Shown here piece by piece: positions 62,447 through 64,000 of a stretch of 64,000 nucleotides of DNA. The translations under genes were made by a program, and so were the position numbers. Numbering within the stretch: position 1 is the stretch's first letter; every line of letters starts with the position of its first letter. The DNA is from Desulfovibrio fairfieldensis (lineage in GTDB: Bacteria; Desulfobacterota; Desulfovibrionia; Desulfovibrionales; Desulfovibrionaceae): the NCBI RefSeq assembly GCF_001553605.1, contig NZ_CP014229.1, forward strand, positions 1,392,501-1,456,500, in the 5' to 3' direction. Below the pieces are notes generated by a model. That model had not been told where the DNA came from and searched no databases. It saw only the letters and a list, made by a program, of their open reading frames with translations.

Positions 62447-64000
62447 CTACCCTTCTTTTTTCAGCTGGCGTTCCAAAAAGTCGATGGCGTCCTTTTGCAG
62501 AGCGCAGAGCTGGGCTTCGCCTTTGAAACTTTCAGTATAAACCTTGCAGATGGCTTCCGTACCTGAAGGGCGCACGGCAAACCAGCCGTCTTCGCTGCTG
62601 ACTTTGACCCCGCCGATGGGCGCGTCATTGCCGGGCGCACGGGTCAGCACACTGGTCACCGGCGAGCCTCCCAAGGTTTTCAGATGCACGCTCTCCGGCG
62701 TCAAAGCCTTGAGCAGCGCGCGGGTGCGGTCGTCGGCGGGCGCGTCCAGACGCTGATAGACCGGTGCGCCGAGCTTTTCGGTCAGCTTTTGGTAGATTTC
62801 ACTGGGAGATGCCTGTTCCTTGGCCATGATCTCAGCGGCCAGAAGGCACATCAAGGGGCCGTCCTTGTCCGTGCTCCAGGGGGAGCCGTCAAAACAGAGG
62901 AAGGAAGCCCCGGCGCTCTCCTCGCAGCCCAGGCCGCACCGCCCGTTGAGCAGATAGGGCACAAACCACTTGAAGCCCACGGGCACTTCCACCACGGGCC
63001 GCCCCAGCTCCTTCCCCACTCTGTCCAGCATGGCGCTGGTCACCAGGGTTTTGCCGATGCCGCAATCCTTTGGCCAGCCCGTACGGGTACGGAAAAGATG
63101 CCAAGCCGCCACAGTCAAATAGTGATTGGGGTTCATCAGTTCCTGGCGGGTCACAATGCCGTGGCGGTCGGAATCCGGATCGCAGGCAAAGGCCAGATCA
63201 AAGTCGTCGCGTATCTCCAGCAGGCGACTCATGGCATAGGGCGAGGAACAATCCATGCGGATTAAGCCGTCTTTGTCGCAGGGCACAAAACGGAAGGTGG
63301 GGTCCACCTCCTTGTTGACCACGGTCAGGTCCAGGCCATAGGTCTCGGCAATGGGTTCCCAAAGCGGCAGGCTGGCCCCGCCCAAAGGGTCCACGCCCAG
63401 CTTGAGGCCGGAAGCGGCAATGGCCTTCATGTCCAACACCTTGGGCAGATCTTCCACATAGGCGCGGGTAAAGTCGTACTCCTCCACCAGGGAGGATCTC
63501 TGCGCCGCGCGCAAATGCACGAGCTGGACGTTGCGGTTGCCGCTGTCCAGATAGGCGTTGGCGCTTTTTTCAATCCAGGCCGTGACTTCGGTTTCGGCCG
63601 GCCCGCCGTGCGGAGGATTGTATTTGAAGCCGCCGTCGCGCGGCGGGTTATGAGATGGGGTGATAATAATGCCGTCGGCCAGACCGCTGCTCCGTCCGGC
63701 GTTCCAGCGCAAGATGGCGTGCGAGACGGCTGGGGTTGCGGTAAACTCGCCGTTTCTGGCGATGCGCACACTCACGCCGTTGGCCACCAGCACTTCCAGG
63801 GCCGAGCGGAAGGCAGCCTCGGACAGGGCATGCGTATCCCCGCCCAGAAAAAGCGGGCCGTCAACGCCCTTGGCTTTGCGGTAGTCGCAGACGGCCTGAG
63901 TGATGGCGTAAATATGCTCTTCGTTGAAGGTATGCAGCACCGATGAGCCGCGATGCCCGGAAGTGCCGAACGACACGCGCTGAGCCGGGATCTTGGGATT
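62447..64000 (-). CDS. pgm: Phosphoglucomutase, alpha-D-glucose-specific (5' end outside window)
   Basis: The frame continues through the right edge of the window (the codons before the GTG at 63976 read NPKIPAQR, as in full-length homologues), so about 30-40 N-terminal residues are missing. Present are FGTSGHRGS, the catalytic phosphoserine loop ITPSHNPPRDGG, the metal-binding FACDPDSDRHG, and EESAGASFLCFDG and VRPSGTEAICK. It converts glucose 1-phosphate and glucose 6-phosphate, feeding UDP-glucose and thus ugd. Confidence 0.95.
   Translation of the reverse strand, partial: NPKIPAQRVSFGTSGHRGSSVLHTFNEEHIYAITQAVCDYRKAKGVDGPLFLGGDTHALSEAAFRSALEVLVANGVSVRIARNGEFTATPAVSHAILRWNAGRSSGLADGIIITPSHNPPRDGGFKYNPPHGGPAETEVTAWIEKSANAYLDSGNRNVQLVHLRAAQRSSLVEEYDFTRAYVEDLPKVLDMKAIAASGLKLGVDPLGGASLPLWEPIAETYGLDLTVVNKEVDPTFRFVPCDKDGLIRMDCSSPYAMSRLLEIRDDFDLAFACDPDSDRHGIVTRQELMNPNHYLTVAAWHLFRTRTGWPKDCGIGKTLVTSAMLDRVGKELGRPVVEVPVGFKWFVPYLLNGRCGLGCEESAGASFLCFDGSPWSTDKDGPLMCLLAAEIMAKEQASPSEIYQKLTEKLGAPVYQRLDAPADDRTRALLKALTPESVHLKTLGGSPVTSVLTRAPGNDAPIGGVKVSSEDGWFAVRPSGTEAICKVYTESFKGEAQLCALQKDAIDFLERQLKKEG

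Overview
This is one continuous stretch of a GC-rich (about 60%) bacterial chromosome. The gene content points to a Desulfovibrio-type delta-proteobacterium (Desulfobacterota), probably of the desulfuricans/piger kind. The reasons are a rpoN-hpf-rapZ block followed by mannose-family PTS genes, a fused ispDF, a sigma-54-dependent flagellin, many GT/DUF342/TIGR03960-type genes usual in this group, and a one-piece tmRNA with tag ANNDYDYAYAA. The genus is an inference from gene content; no search was run.

Layout. 0-6.8 kb: 3' end of a DsbD-like reductase, cheW, a GNAT acetyltransferase, a three-gene minus-strand unit (B12/radical SAM-DUF2344 protein, SGNH hydrolase, 76-aa protein), a small Sm-like protein and rnc. 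6.9-18.4 kb: a motility block on the minus strand, read from the right: STAS protein, DUF342/FapA protein, two glycosyltransferases (all tightly packed), fliK, flgD, flgE, then fliC behind a near-perfect sigma-54 promoter. 18.8-25.4 kb: minus-strand housekeeping run with purQ, Nif3-like, zinc-ribbon protein, rnpB (RNase P RNA), ispDF, fadD and dtd. 25.6-32.3 kb: plus-strand pyrG, then rpoN-hpf-rapZ-PTS IIA-IIB-IIC, where the IIC gene is out of frame at a run of nine T, then tRNA-Arg(CCU). 32.4-38.2 kb: polysaccharide deacetylase, an AT-rich gap, a PAS/MCP/PilZ receptor, a Tat-type lipoprotein and a HAD phosphatase. 38.2-44.9 kb: a 131-bp terminal-inverted-repeat element, then acpS-nnr-tsaE-lysC, ugd, a rhomboid protease and rpmB. 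45.1-52.8 kb: a large GGDEF/EAL protein and an accessory block of regulators (LysR with a CMD-family enzyme; MocR with an EamA transporter) and a thioesterase. 52.85-54.56 kb: an AT-richer patch of small unknown genes ending at the tmRNA. 55-64 kb: hypothetical gene, recN, oppBC-type permeases, an RdgC-type gene pair separated by a second 130-bp inverted-repeat element, rluB-type pseudouridine synthase, a small membrane protein and pgm (cut by the window edge).

How it fits together. RpoN (27.5 kb) is the sigma factor expected to read the flagellin promoter at 7.85 kb. CheW, the MCP and the flagellar genes belong to motility; the PilZ domain and the GGDEF/EAL protein link it to cyclic-di-GMP. 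The glycosyltransferases next to the hook genes suggest flagellin glycosylation. rapZ with PTS IIA/IIB suggests a regulatory rather than a complete transport PTS.

The points most worth checking are the frameshifted PTS IIC gene at the T9 run, the two similarly built ~130-bp inverted-repeat elements (one sitting exactly between rdgC and its partner), a small secreted proline-rich protein with an in-frame TGA, the PAS/MCP/PilZ receptor with a cysteine cluster, and the small-gene patch beside the tmRNA.
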